A DNA stretch of 64,000 nt, taken from assembly GCF_005930355.1 (NCBI RefSeq), contig NZ_VDBO01000014.1, positions 57,833 through 121,832 of the forward strand, given 5' to 3'. The DNA is from Paenibacillus sinopodophylli (lineage in GTDB: Bacteria; Bacillota; Bacilli; Paenibacillales; Paenibacillaceae). Positions 8,187 through 17,275 of the stretch are shown in pieces (within the stretch, counting starts at the first letter, position 1; every line of letters starts with the position of its first letter). Position numbers and translations under genes: made by a program. The notes beneath the pieces are model-generated. The model saw only the letters and a program-made list of their open reading frames with translations. It was not told the DNA's origin and searched no databases.

Positions 8187-8223
8187 TTTGTTCCACCACA
8201 ATTTTGGGAGGTTTGTAATCAAA

Positions 8224-9609
8224 ATGGAACGTTTCTTTCGCTTAAAGGAACACGGAACAAATGTCAGAACAGAGATTATGGCGGGACTGACGACTTTCAT
8301 GACGATGGCATACATATTGGCCGTCAATCCAATCATACTTACACCGGCAGGTCTCGATTGGACAGCAGTATTCCTAGCTACAGCGCTTGCGGCAGGGATT
8401 TTCACCATTGCTATGGGTTTGTTCGTTAACTTCCCTGTAGCTCTCGCACCGGGTATGGGGCTGAACGCGTATTTCGCTTCCGTCGTCATTGCTTCGCGTG
8501 CTACGGATACGCCGATCTCACCTGCAATGGGTCTGACAGCCGTCTTTATCTCAGGTATTATCTTTATCATTCTGACGCTGACGCAAATCCGTCAAATGCT
8601 GATTACCGCTGTTCCAGACAGCCTAAAGCATGCGATTACGGTCGGTATTGGTCTGTTTATTACGATTATTGGACTCAAGAACAGCGGTATTATGACGATT
8701 GCCGTATCCAGCTTTACGGACATTGAAGCAGGAAAGTTCACTCCAGTTAGCGGCTCCGAGACCGTTATTCAGCTGGGCAGCTTCCATAATGAAACGGTTG
8801 TGCTTACCGTTATTGCTCTGCTTCTCATTGGTGTGCTAATGGTGCTTCGCGTACCTGGCGCGCTCCTGTTCGGTATTCTGGGCACAACCGTGATTGCGAT
8901 TCTAATCGGTCATGTAGACGTGAAGGCAGCATTCACTGATCAGACTTGGGTGCCTGACTTCTCCAAAATGAACTTCTGGCATTTCGATTTCGCAGGCGTG
9001 CTCGAAGTTGGACTCGTAACCGTTATCCTCACCTTTACGTTCGTTGAGATGTTCGATACGTTCGGTACGCTGGTTGGTACAGCCAACCGTGCGGGTTATA
9101 TGAAGGATGCGGAAAAAGGCAAAAAACGCGTCGGCAAAGCGATGTTTGTTGATGCAATCGGCGTCAGCGGCGGCGCGGTGCTTGGCACGAGCACGGTTAC
9201 GGCATTCGTAGAGAGCTCTGCAGGTATTGCGCAGGGCGGACGTACAGGCTTAACGGCTGTTACGACCGGTATTTGCTTCTTGCTTGCGATTTTCTTGTCG
9301 CCAATTGTAGCGCTCGTTCCAGGCGCGGCAACGGCTGCGGCGCTTATTATTGTAGGTGTACTGATGATGCAATCCGTTAAAGAAATTGATTTCTCGGACA
9401 TGGTGTATGCCATTCCATCGTTCCTTACACTTGCATTAATGCCGCTTACGTACAACATTGCGAACGGAATCTCGTTCGGTATCGTATCGTACGTATTGCT
9501 AGCATCAGTAGCTAATGCAACAGGTAAAGGCAAATACAAGGTTCATTGGCTCATGTGGATTCTAGCGGTGCTTATTATCGGTCGTTATGTGTTCATGGGC
9601 GGGGAATAA
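8224..9609 (+). CDS. pbuG: Guanine/hypoxanthine permease, NCS2 AzgA-type
   Basis: 461 residues with about 13 predicted membrane helices. The N-terminus, with LKEHGTNVRTEIMAGLTTF then MTMAYILAVNP, is characteristic of the AzgA branch of nucleobase cation symporters. GMGLNAYFA and the TFVEMFDTFGTLVGTANRAG segment are further family signatures. The start chosen is the ATG after GGGAGG (12 bases away). The open frame extends upstream through the riboswitch, but that part is untranslated leader. It imports guanine and hypoxanthine for salvage, and guanine should shut it off through the riboswitch, with PurR as a second layer. Terminator follows. Confidence 0.95.
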   Translation: MERFFRLKEHGTNVRTEIMAGLTTFMTMAYILAVNPIILTPAGLDWTAVFLATALAAGIFTIAMGLFVNFPVALAPGMGLNAYFASVVIASRATDTPISPAMGLTAVFISGIIFIILTLTQIRQMLITAVPDSLKHAITVGIGLFITIIGLKNSGIMTIAVSSFTDIEAGKFTPVSGSETVIQLGSFHNETVVLTVIALLLIGVLMVLRVPGALLFGILGTTVIAILIGHVDVKAAFTDQTWVPDFSKMNFWHFDFAGVLEVGLVTVILTFTFVEMFDTFGTLVGTANRAGYMKDAEKGKKRVGKAMFVDAIGVSGGAVLGTSTVTAFVESSAGIAQGGRTGLTAVTTGICFLLAIFLSPIVALVPGAATAAALIIVGVLMMQSVKEIDFSDMVYAIPSFLTLALMPLTYNIANGISFGIVSYVLLASVANATGKGKYKVHWLMWILAVLIIGRYVFMGGE

Positions 9610-9620
9610 TCTTCATTAGT

Positions 9621-9654
9621 AGCAGCAGCGCTGGACCGGCGCTGCTGCTTTTTT
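9621..9654 (+). terminator. Terminator of pbuG
   Basis: AGCAGCAGCGC pairs perfectly with GCGCTGCTGCT across a 7-base loop, followed by TTTTTT. Confidence 0.93.
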
Positions 9655-9776
9655 GCGTTTAAAGCTAACTATGCCAGAACTGAAATATATGGTGATCCGC
9701 CCGAGCAGGGCGATTATTTGATATAATGCGATGTAAATAAACGAGAAATAATGGAACAGCTGAAAGGGGCAGGACA

Positions 9777-10535
9777 ATGCTTCAGGTTGACCTGAATTGC
9801 GATATGGGAGAAGACTTTGGTGTGTACAAGGCGAGCGTGGACAGCGAGCTTATGAAATATATTACATCAGCGAACATTGCATGCGGCTTCCATGCTGGTG
9901 ACGCATCGTCAATACGTCGCACAGTTAAGCTGGCGCTTGCTAGTGGCGTTGCAGTCGGCGCACATCCGGGACTGCCTGATTTGGGTGGATTCGGCAGACG
10001 CGAGATGCTGATAACTCCCGAGGAAGCGTATGAGATGACGGTCTATCAGCTAGGTGCAATCCAAGCCTTTGCCAAATCAGAAGGAGGCAGCGTTACCCAT
10101 GTGAAGCCGCACGGCGCGCTCTACAATATGGCAGCGAAAAATCGGAAGCTCGCGGATGCAATCGCTGAAGCTGTATATCGGGTCGAGCCCGCACTCCTTT
10201 TGTTCGGTCTGGCAGGCAGTGAGCTTATTCACGCAGGAAATGCGATCGGGCTGCACACAATTAATGAGGTTTTTGCAGATCGCACTTATGAGCTGGATGG
10301 CACGCTTACGCCAAGGGGGCAGAGCGGCGCCGTTATTCTCGACCCGGCGCTTGCTGCAGAGCAGACGATTGGTTTGGTCAGGGATGGCAAGGTACGGACG
10401 CGCCAGAACGGCTGCCTTATTTTGCAGGCGGAAACGGTTTGCATTCATGGGGATACACCGGGTGCTCTAGAGCATGCTATTGCGCTTCGTGATGCAATAG
10501 AAGCAGCGGGTATTAAAGTGAAGAGGGCTGGCTGA
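9777..10535 (+). CDS. pxpA: 5-oxoprolinase subunit A (LamB/YcsF family)
   Basis: 252 residues of the LamB/YcsF family: VDLNCDMGEDFG at the N-terminus, SANIACGFHAGD, GVAVGAHPGLPD and THVKPHGALYNM are the conserved blocks with putative metal and catalytic Asp/His residues. With PxpB and PxpC it hydrolyses 5-oxoproline to glutamate using ATP, clearing a spontaneous damage product of glutamine and glutathione-type peptides. AAAGGGG lies nine bases before the ATG. A TATAAT at 9722-9727 is a possible -10 but no good -35 is seen. First gene of a tight three-gene operon in A-B-C order. Confidence 0.95.
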   Translation: MLQVDLNCDMGEDFGVYKASVDSELMKYITSANIACGFHAGDASSIRRTVKLALASGVAVGAHPGLPDLGGFGRREMLITPEEAYEMTVYQLGAIQAFAKSEGGSVTHVKPHGALYNMAAKNRKLADAIAEAVYRVEPALLLFGLAGSELIHAGNAIGLHTINEVFADRTYELDGTLTPRGQSGAVILDPALAAEQTIGLVRDGKVRTRQNGCLILQAETVCIHGDTPGALEHAIALRDAIEAAGIKVKRAG

Positions 10536-11296
10536 TGAGTGTGGGGAATCGGATGAAAGTGGAAGCATATGAATTTGAGCTGCTGCCGCTGGGCAATTCG
10601 GCTGTTATTGTGCGCTTAGGCAGTGGTATTAACTTGGCGACACATGAGAGTGTTCAGGCACTCATTGCTGCTGTTGAGCTGGACCCGTTTATTGGCTTTG
10701 TGGAATGTGTGCCTTCATATGCTGCGGTAGCTGTCCATTATGACCCTATGCTCGTAATGAGGAGCCGATCGAGAGAAGAGCTTGGACATGAAACCATCTA
10801 TGAGACAGTATGCGTACGGCTGCATCTGCATGTAGAAAAAGGGCAGAAGGGTAGTGCTAAGCTGCGTTCTAGAACGGTTGAAATTCCAGTCTGCTACGGC
10901 GGTGATTTCGGACCAGATCTTGCTTTTGTAGCTGAGTATAACGGACTTGCAGAAGATGAGGTCACAGCGATTCATGCGGATGCACCTTATTTGGTATATA
11001 TGCTTGGTTTTGCTCCAGGTTTTCCGTATCTAGGCGGCATGTCGGAGCGAATAGCTGCTCCAAGGCGGCAATCGCCAAGAGCAAGCATCCCGCAGGGAAG
11101 CGTTGGCATAGCAGGCAAACAAACAGGCGTGTATTCCGTATCGACACCAGGAGGCTGGCAGTTGATTGGCAGAACGCCGATTGTGCTTTTTCGGCCGCAG
11201 GAAATGATTCCGAGTCTGCTTCGTCCAGGCGATACGGTAAGGTTCAAGCCCATAACGATTGAAGAATACGATGATTATATAGTAGGTGAACGATGA
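10535..11296 (+). CDS. pxpB: 5-oxoprolinase subunit B (KipI-like)
   Basis: 253 residues of the allophanate hydrolase subunit 1/KipI family. It has the diagnostic FAPGFPYLGGM segment near residue 160 and the SVGIAGKQTGVYSVSTPGGW and GRTP blocks near 190-210, in the cyclophilin-like domain. It partners with PxpC. In B. subtilis the homologue KipI was first described as a KinA inhibitor, a role that cannot be judged here. Its ATG overlaps the pxpA stop and its own stop overlaps the pxpC start, so translation is coupled across the operon. Confidence 0.94.
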   Translation: MSVGNRMKVEAYEFELLPLGNSAVIVRLGSGINLATHESVQALIAAVELDPFIGFVECVPSYAAVAVHYDPMLVMRSRSREELGHETIYETVCVRLHLHVEKGQKGSAKLRSRTVEIPVCYGGDFGPDLAFVAEYNGLAEDEVTAIHADAPYLVYMLGFAPGFPYLGGMSERIAAPRRQSPRASIPQGSVGIAGKQTGVYSVSTPGGWQLIGRTPIVLFRPQEMIPSLLRPGDTVRFKPITIEEYDDYIVGER

Positions 11297-12336
11297 GTAT
11301 AACGGTTGTTCGTCCAGGTTTGCTGACCACCATTCAGGATCATGGCAGGCTGGGTTACCAGAAGTACGGTGTACTGCAGAGCGGTAGCATGGATACGGGG
11401 GCAGCGCGTGCGGCCAATCTGTTGGTCGGCAACGAAGAGCATGAGGCTTTGCTGGAGGTGACGTTCGACGGAGCGGAATGGCTTATCGGTGAGGATATGC
11501 TGCTGTCTGTTTGTGGAGCAGCAATGACGATAACGGTTGACGGTGAGCCGCTTCCTCTTTGGCGGCCTGTGCTCGTTCGCGCCGGAGCTGCGTTTAAATT
11601 CGAAGCGTGCCTGTCAGGCTGCCGAGCTTATGTTGCTGTGGCTGGCGGGCTTGACGTTCCGATTGTAATGGGGAGCAGAAGCACCTATCTGCGGGGCGCT
11701 GTCGGAGGCTATGAGGGAAGGGCTTTGAAATCGGGCGATGTGTTGTCTGCGCGGCCTCCCCAATTGCTGTCGAAGCGAATCTTATCACTGCTGCAAGGGC
11801 AGCGGGACAAGCGGTTTAGTGCGCCGCTCTGGCATGCTGGCCATTTCGCAATCGCGAGCAACATGGTTGATTCGATTGTAAGGGTAATGCCGGGTTCACA
11901 TTTCGGACTGCTTGAAATTGAGAGCCGGAAGGCGTTTTTTCATCAAACGTATTCAATCAGTATGCAGTCGGACCGGATGGGCTGCCGGCTTGAAGGTACA
12001 GAGAAGCTTATTCTCATCCCCCATAACGAGCTGCTTTCGGAGCCTGTTGCCCATGGTACCGTCCAGCTTCCAGCCAATGGCAATCCGATTGTACTGCTCG
12101 CTGACCGGCAGACAACCGGAGGATATCCGCGCATCGCACAGGTCGCTGCAGTTGATATTCCGATATTTGCACAGTTGAAGCCTGGTGATCGGTTCCGCTT
12201 CGAAGCCATTACGCACAAGGATGCGGAGCAGTTATATATGAACAGCGAGCAGGACATACAAATGCTGAAAACAGCTATCGCATTGAGAGTGAACGAAGAA
12301 GCAGGGAAGCTCGGAAGATTTGGCAAAAAGGAGTAA
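11293..12336 (+). CDS. pxpC: 5-oxoprolinase subunit C (KipA-like)
   Basis: 347 residues of the allophanate hydrolase subunit 2/KipA family. The start VVRPGLLTTIQDHGRLGYQ is highly typical, and SGSMDTGAARAANLLVGN, the YVAVAGGLDVP segment and the late TTGGYPRIAQV block follow in the usual order. Length is slightly above the common 310-340. Last gene of the pxpABC operon, with a strong terminator about 75 bases on. Confidence 0.94.
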   Translation: MSITVVRPGLLTTIQDHGRLGYQKYGVLQSGSMDTGAARAANLLVGNEEHEALLEVTFDGAEWLIGEDMLLSVCGAAMTITVDGEPLPLWRPVLVRAGAAFKFEACLSGCRAYVAVAGGLDVPIVMGSRSTYLRGAVGGYEGRALKSGDVLSARPPQLLSKRILSLLQGQRDKRFSAPLWHAGHFAIASNMVDSIVRVMPGSHFGLLEIESRKAFFHQTYSISMQSDRMGCRLEGTEKLILIPHNELLSEPVAHGTVQLPANGNPIVLLADRQTTGGYPRIAQVAAVDIPIFAQLKPGDRFRFEAITHKDAEQLYMNSEQDIQMLKTAIALRVNEEAGKLGRFGKKE

Positions 12337-12412
12337 AGGGAGTTTGTTTGTACAGCATCGACAACAAATTATCATGTAGACGCGAATAAGGATAACAGTT
12401 TTTGATGTCCGT

Positions 12413-12446
12413 AAGATTCTTAGCAATTGGCTAAGAATCTTTTTGT
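12413..12446 (+). terminator. Terminator of pxpABC
   Basis: AAGATTCTTAGC (12413-12424) pairs perfectly with GCTAAGAATCTT (12430-12441) across a 5-base loop, followed by T residues. Confidence 0.93.
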
Positions 12447-12540
12447 TGTTTTAGTTGTTTATTTGATTTTATTTGTTGTTATTATGTGTATTCATGTGGT
12501 AATGTGTGTGATGAGAAGATTTGGAGGAGTTGTTGCTTCA

Positions 12541-13392
12541 ATGTTCGGTATCTCTCTTAGTCTCGTATTGTGTTCCGGCTTGGCTCACGCCATTTGGAAC
12601 ATGCTGGCGAAGCAAAGCACGGACAAAGCGGTCTTCTTATGGGTAATCTATTTGCCCTCGACCATTCTCTTGCTGCCTACACTTATGAACGAGTTAGCTG
12701 GAACATCCTTTACACGTGTGATATGGCTGTTAATCGGGTTGTCCCTTGTTATGCAAAGCGTCTATTCGCTGCTGCTAACCTATACGTACAACGCCGGAGA
12801 TTTATCGCTAGTTTATCCTGTCATGCGAGGAACGCCAACGCTGCTTATTCCAGCTTTAGGAGTCATTTTATTTGATGAAGCCTTAGCTATATGGGGCTGG
12901 ATCGGATTAAGCCTTATGCTGACCGGATTCGTAGTCATGCTAGGAAGCTCCAAAGACAAGGGACAGCGAGCTGCCCTGAAGCCGATGCTGCTGGCCATAA
13001 GCGTGGGACTATGCATTACAGCTTATACGCTCAGTGACAAGGCGAATTTGCAGCATCTTTCACCACTGGCGCTGCTCGAAGTGACGAACATCGGGTTCAT
13101 GCTTGGGCTTACGCCGGCGGTTGTTCGTTCTGGGCGTCTCAGACAGGTTATCCGCACTCATTCGAATCGGATATGGATAGGGGCTATATTGTCGCCGGGT
13201 TCGTATTTGCTGTTTTTGCTTGCAGCAAGAAATGCCAATATTTCAACGATCGCTCCGATGAGGGAGGTCGGCATTGTATTCGGCACGCTGCTTGGCCTTA
13301 TCGTGTTGAAGGAGTCGCAAGGAACCCGAAGAATTACGGCTTCAGTCGTTGTTGTAACGGGTATCATCATGATCGCGTCCTCGGGACACTAA
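12541..13392 (+). CDS. EamA/DMT-family membrane exporter
   Basis: 283 residues with about ten predicted membrane helices in two five-helix EamA-like halves. The first starts SGLAHAIWNMLAKQS; the two halves show the VMRGTPTLLIPALG and PMREVGIVFGTLLG motifs, respectively, at the end of the corresponding helices. GGAGGAG lies about 13 bases before the chosen ATG. The open frame runs further upstream but enters the pxp terminator, so the longer form is unlikely. The metabolite exported is unknown. It is followed after 43 bases by the phosphoesterase gene on the same strand. Confidence 0.87.
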   Translation: MFGISLSLVLCSGLAHAIWNMLAKQSTDKAVFLWVIYLPSTILLLPTLMNELAGTSFTRVIWLLIGLSLVMQSVYSLLLTYTYNAGDLSLVYPVMRGTPTLLIPALGVILFDEALAIWGWIGLSLMLTGFVVMLGSSKDKGQRAALKPMLLAISVGLCITAYTLSDKANLQHLSPLALLEVTNIGFMLGLTPAVVRSGRLRQVIRTHSNRIWIGAILSPGSYLLFLLAARNANISTIAPMREVGIVFGTLLGLIVLKESQGTRRITASVVVVTGIIMIASSGH

Positions 13393-13435
13393 ATCATTGT
13401 GTTTTGCTACTTATTGGAGAGGGAGCAGGATAAAG

Positions 13436-14398
13436 ATGGGGAACGCTAAAGAGCTTCGTTTTCGCGAAGACGGCACCTTTACCATTGTTCAATTTACAGA
13501 TATTCATTGGCAGGACGGGAGAGAGCTGGATTTGATGTCGAAGGCGGCGATGGAGCTAGTGCTTGCTGCCGAACAACCGGATTTTGTTATGTTTACGGGG
13601 GATGTCATATCTACGGGCGAGCATTCGGACGGTTCATACTGCTGCAATGATCCGAAACAAGCGCTTCGGGATGCGGTTGCCTCTGTAAATCAGCGCAGCA
13701 TAACTTGGGGGATCGTATTCGGTAATCACGATACGGAGAATGGTATTACCCGCCAGGAACTGATGGACGAGGTGCTGAAGCATGCGCATACGTTAGCCGA
13801 GCCTGGACCGACACATATCCACGGTGTAGGAAACTATGTGCTTCCTGTCCTTGGAGCTAAGGATGATCAGGCTGCTGCCTTGCTCTATTGCCTCGACTCC
13901 GGCGCTTATTCCAGTTTGCCCCGCGTTCCCGGATACGACTGGATTCAGCATGATCAAGTGCAGTGGTACTTGGAGACCTCCCGTATATGGAATAATCGAT
14001 TGCAGGAAGGCGTGCTTCCAGCCCTAGCCTTCTTTCATATCCCGCTTCCGGAATATCAAGAAGTATGGGATACGAAACTATGTTATGGTAATAAAAATGA
14101 AGCGGTTTGCGCTGCAAATACGCAAGCAGGCTTCTTCGCAGCTATGCTTGCGCAGGGTGACGTGATGGCAACCTTCTGCGGACATGATCATGTGAATGAT
14201 TATTGGGGAGAACTTTACGGGATTCGTCTTTATTACGGACGCTCAACAGGTTTTAATACGTATGGCAAGGAAGGCTTTCCGCGAGGCGCCCGTGTGATCC
14301 GCTTGACTGAGAACGAGAGGAATGTGGAGTCGTGGCTGCGCTTGGGTGACGGATCTATTGTGCGTGATCAGAAGGTGCATCATCCAATAATAGGCTGA
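13436..14398 (+). CDS. Calcineurin-like metallophosphoesterase
   Basis: 320 residues with the metal-ligand blocks of the calcineurin superfamily in order: FTDIHW near residue 20, TGDVISTGEHSDG near 55, GNHDTENG near 100, then a late histidine (FFHIPLPEY) and GHDHVNDY near 250. It resembles the purple-acid-phosphatase-like or Dcr2-like branch, which hydrolyses phosphomonoesters or diesters. No signal peptide is visible, so it is probably cytoplasmic. GGAGAGGGAGCAGG precedes the ATG. Substrate unknown. Confidence 0.9.
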   Translation: MGNAKELRFREDGTFTIVQFTDIHWQDGRELDLMSKAAMELVLAAEQPDFVMFTGDVISTGEHSDGSYCCNDPKQALRDAVASVNQRSITWGIVFGNHDTENGITRQELMDEVLKHAHTLAEPGPTHIHGVGNYVLPVLGAKDDQAAALLYCLDSGAYSSLPRVPGYDWIQHDQVQWYLETSRIWNNRLQEGVLPALAFFHIPLPEYQEVWDTKLCYGNKNEAVCAANTQAGFFAAMLAQGDVMATFCGHDHVNDYWGELYGIRLYYGRSTGFNTYGKEGFPRGARVIRLTENERNVESWLRLGDGSIVRDQKVHHPIIG

Positions 14399-14447
14399 GA
14401 AGCAAGAACTGTCTCTCATCCCCCCTTGCAAAAATACAAGAACGATC

Positions 14448-14486
14448 AAAAAAAGCTGAAGCCCACGCGGGATTCAGCTTTTCTAT
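14448..14486. terminator. Bidirectional terminator
   Basis: AAAAGCTGAAGCCC pairs with GGGATTCAGCTTTT (one mismatch) across a 4-base loop at 14451-14482. An A-run lies on the left and a T-rich stretch on the right, between the phosphoesterase gene and the converging proline dehydrogenase gene, so it serves both. Confidence 0.92.
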
Positions 14487-15406
14487 TTGAACATATGTTT
14501 CAGCACCAGCAGCAGGTTGGCAGGCTTCTCAGCCAGCCGCCTTGTGAAGTAGGGATACCACATGCTCCCGTAGGGTACGTAGCAGCGGACGCGGTAGCCT
14601 TCACTCGCGAGCTGAGCCTGCTCTTTCATACGGAGACCATACAGCATTTGGAATTCAAAAACGTTTTTGGGAATCCGATGCGCACGCGCATAGGTTTTCA
14701 CCCAGCTAATGATTTGATCATCATGCGATGCGATCGCAGTATAGACGCGTCTGTCCAAATGCTGCTTAATCATGCTTTTAAAGCTAACTAAAACCTCGGC
14801 TTTCGACTGGAAAGCAACCTCTGCGGACTCCTTGTAGGCGCCTTTGACGAGGCGAAGGCTTATTCGCGCTTGCAGCATATCTTTGACGTCCTGCTCGGTT
14901 CGGAACAAGTAGGCCTGCAGCACGGTACCGACATTCGTTAATCCTTCGGCATGGAGTCGCTTGACCATGTCTAGGGTGCTTTTTGTATAGGGCGTGTTCT
15001 CCATATCGATCCGCACAAAGTTGCGATGGCGCCGTGCATGCTTCACCACTTCCCGAATGTTGGCGTAGCAAGCGGCTTGATCGAGCGCGAGCCCCATTTG
15101 GGTAGGCTTCAATGAAACGTTGGAGCTTACGCCTCGTTCAGTTATGCCGTCGATCAGCTTCACATACTGCTCCTTGTACGACCCGGCCTCACCTATATCA
15201 TGGACGCCTTCGCCTAGATGATCCAGTGTAGCCATAATGCCAAGCTTGCCAAGTTTTTCAACCTCATTCAAAGCCTCGCCCAGTGTTTCTCCTGCGACAA
15301 ATCGGCTTGCAAGCTTCTTTCCGTAGCTGGTAGAGAGCTTCTCTACCAGCGGAATACCTGTAAACGTCAATAATGATTGGCGATACCATGTCGATCCAAT
15401 GCTCAT
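14483..15406 (-). CDS. Proline dehydrogenase
   Basis: 307 residues of the FAD-dependent PutA/PRODH family with a (beta-alpha)8 barrel, oxidising proline to pyrroline-5-carboxylate with electrons passed to the membrane quinone pool. Typical segments are TLDHLGEGV near residue 60, SNVSLKPTQMGL near 95, IDMENTPYTKSTLDM near 130, LVKGAYKE near 185, and a C-terminal YVPYGSMWYPYFTRRLAEKP. Length matches the B. subtilis enzymes (about 303). GGAAAGGAG lies 8 bases before the chosen ATG; a longer frame upstream lacks such a site. No P5C dehydrogenase is nearby, so the pathway is split in this genome. Confidence 0.95.
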   Translation of the reverse strand: MSIGSTWYRQSLLTFTGIPLVEKLSTSYGKKLASRFVAGETLGEALNEVEKLGKLGIMATLDHLGEGVHDIGEAGSYKEQYVKLIDGITERGVSSNVSLKPTQMGLALDQAACYANIREVVKHARRHRNFVRIDMENTPYTKSTLDMVKRLHAEGLTNVGTVLQAYLFRTEQDVKDMLQARISLRLVKGAYKESAEVAFQSKAEVLVSFKSMIKQHLDRRVYTAIASHDDQIISWVKTYARAHRIPKNVFEFQMLYGLRMKEQAQLASEGYRVRCYVPYGSMWYPYFTRRLAEKPANLLLVLKHMFK

Positions 15407-15506
15407 CCGTGCTGCTCCTTTCCGAAAAACGTTAGTAGGAGTCTGAACCTTGAAGCTCGATAATAGTATATTCACTAATCCGTATTGACGCGCTATAACA
15501 AACTCA

Positions 15507-16583
15507 TTATTTGAAAAATAGAAAATGTGTCGGCAGCTTCCTTAGCTGTCCATCTGATGGCTTATTAATAACGCGCCCGTTGAAAATAAGCGAGGATGAT
15601 CCACCGCCATCCAAGTTATAGCCATCTACAGTACCGTAGCGCTGCAGCAGAAGCTGTATTTCTTCCAGTGTAGCGCCCGAGCTTCCAGCTTCGTTGTAGC
15701 CGTCAGCTACGAGGAACAGCAATTGGCCGTCCTTATAATTGGCTACAATCGTCCGCGGTGCACGCTTAGGGCTCGTCTGCCATTTTGCCGGAATCGGCTG
15801 TGGTGCGCTGCTTCTCATAAGCACGGGTACAAAAGAGGCACCGAATTTAGGGTTTTTGGCATCCAGCTGTTCTTTGGTTGCGAACTTCCCGCCAATCAGC
15901 TCATTCTGGTCATTCAATCCGACAAAAAATAGATCCGCATGCGGAGGTTCAAATCCAGTCGCATAGCTTCCATCCACAATGGTCGTACTGAGTGGGTATC
16001 GCTTGCCCCTGCCATCGGCAAACCCGCCGGCATTAACGCCTGCAACAGCACCGTGCCGGTTAACGGCCGCAAGTGTCGACTCCGCCTTGCCGAGCTCGTC
16101 CCCTCCTAGCGTCATCGTCATGGCATCCTTGCTCTTGAGCTTAACTTTCAACGCATATGCCGTGAAATTCTCTGCCTTTATGTAGAAGAGCTGTGCTCTC
16201 AGCTTGTCCGATTCAACCGTTGCGGCTGCATTGCCAAGCTTTCTTGTAATATTGCGGTCGTATATCTCCAGCGGCCGCATTGCCTGTGATGATGCAATGG
16301 AGGCGATTTGAGCCATATCAGCATTCGTTTCTTTGTACAGCTTCAGTTGCTTCTGAATCGATTCACGCGTCTGCGATGCAGTCTCTTGAGCGAGCTCGAG
16401 GCCAGCTGCCGCATGGGTAATATCGGCTTCAGCCAGTCTTGCTTGCTCGGTAATGGGCTCCGGGTATGCAGCTTCAGGTAATTGAATGACAATATCGGAT
16501 AATAGCAGCCAAATCATAATGCCGAGGAAAGGCGCACATGTAAGTAGAGCTGTGCGATTTAACGCTTTGACGGTCATGTTCAT
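15507..16583 (-). CDS. Phosphodiester glycosidase-family protein (NAGPA/DUF2233-like)
   Basis: 358 residues. An N-terminal membrane anchor (about residues 10-30) is followed by a helical region (40-110) and a C-terminal NAGPA-type domain. The domain shows AGVNAGGFADGRG near 180, PRTIVANYKDGQLLFLVADG near 270 and the GYNLDGGGSSSLIFNG signature near 325. Family members cleave phosphodiester-linked sugars or act in exopolysaccharide metabolism. Its ATG overlaps the stop of the upstream gene by four bases and has no ribosome site of its own, so it is translationally coupled. It should act on the outer face of the membrane. Confidence 0.88.
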   Translation of the reverse strand: MNMTVKALNRTALLTCAPFLGIMIWLLLSDIVIQLPEAAYPEPITEQARLAEADITHAAAGLELAQETASQTRESIQKQLKLYKETNADMAQIASIASSQAMRPLEIYDRNITRKLGNAAATVESDKLRAQLFYIKAENFTAYALKVKLKSKDAMTMTLGGDELGKAESTLAAVNRHGAVAGVNAGGFADGRGKRYPLSTTIVDGSYATGFEPPHADLFFVGLNDQNELIGGKFATKEQLDAKNPKFGASFVPVLMRSSAPQPIPAKWQTSPKRAPRTIVANYKDGQLLFLVADGYNEAGSSGATLEEIQLLLQRYGTVDGYNLDGGGSSSLIFNGRVINKPSDGQLRKLPTHFLFFK

Positions 16584-17020
16584 TTGAGCACGTCCAAGCT
16601 TTTCTTCAGCTCGTCCAACTGTTTCTTAACCTCATTAAGCTGCGTATACAGCTTGTTGCTGTTATCCGTCTTCGAATCTGCATTATCCTTCGTGAAGGTG
16701 AGCAGCTCGTTTAGCGCGTCTACCTTCGCTTTCAGCTCGCCGAGATCTGCTGTATAGTCGGTTTCGAGCTGGAGCATTCGAGCCTCGTACGCTTGCTGCA
16801 TCGAGGAGATTTGAGCTGCAGTTTGCTTCTCCAGATCGGCAGATAAGTTCTGCTGTATGCGATCGGTATACCATTTCGCGCCTAGTATGCCGGAGCATAT
16901 AATAATGACCCATACGGCGGCGAAGAGGAGGAAAGTTCGGTTGCCCTTCTTGCGCCTCGTTTTTTTATCGTACTGGCTGGCAGTGCGTTGTTCCAATATC
17001 AAATCACTCATTGTATTCAT
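16580..17020 (-). CDS. Single-pass membrane protein with coiled coil
   Basis: 146 residues: a basic cytoplasmic head (KKTRRKKGNR), one membrane helix (about residues 29-48) and an extracytoplasmic Gln/Glu/Lys/Leu-rich coiled coil ending KKQLDELKKSLDVLK. No enzymatic domain is seen. AGAGAGG sits just upstream of two candidate ATGs nine bases apart. It is the first gene of a two-gene operon with the phosphodiester glycosidase-like gene and may be its membrane partner, which is an inference from coupling alone. Confidence 0.82.
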   Translation of the reverse strand: MNTMSDLILEQRTASQYDKKTRRKKGNRTFLLFAAVWVIIICSGILGAKWYTDRIQQNLSADLEKQTAAQISSMQQAYEARMLQLETDYTADLGELKAKVDALNELLTFTKDNADSKTDNSNKLYTQLNEVKKQLDELKKSLDVLK

Positions 17021-17275
17021 TCACCTCTCTAGATAGTCACTTGCACGAAAGATCGGATGAACGAACTGCAAGCATCGGGATCATAAACTTAGACAGCAAT
17101 CGCTGGCAAATAGTTGCGTATGTCATCTTATTGTAACAAAGAGAAGAGGTGATGTCCTCCACTCGGAGTGGAAATAAATTGTAAATTTCCAATTCGACCG
17201 GAACATTCTTACTCCGTTGTGCGTCTAACCATTAGGGATACAGCAGTTGATGCTGTAAATTGGAAGGAGAACAGG
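17021..17275. other. Divergent promoter region
   Basis: 255 bases between divergent genes. It contains a palindrome TCCACTCGGAGTGGA (17157-17171) and GGAAAT...ATTTCC (17169-17189). No clear SigA promoter could be assigned. Confidence 0.35.

Noticed and set aside
8071..8223. N-terminal extension of pbuG from an upstream ATG
   Set aside because: This stretch is the riboswitch 3' part and its terminator. The conserved family N-terminus starts at 8224 after GGGAGG.
12427..12540. Longer EamA exporter starting inside the pxp terminator
   Set aside because: The start would lie in the terminator hairpin loop/arm; GGAGGAG and the family N-terminus support 12541.
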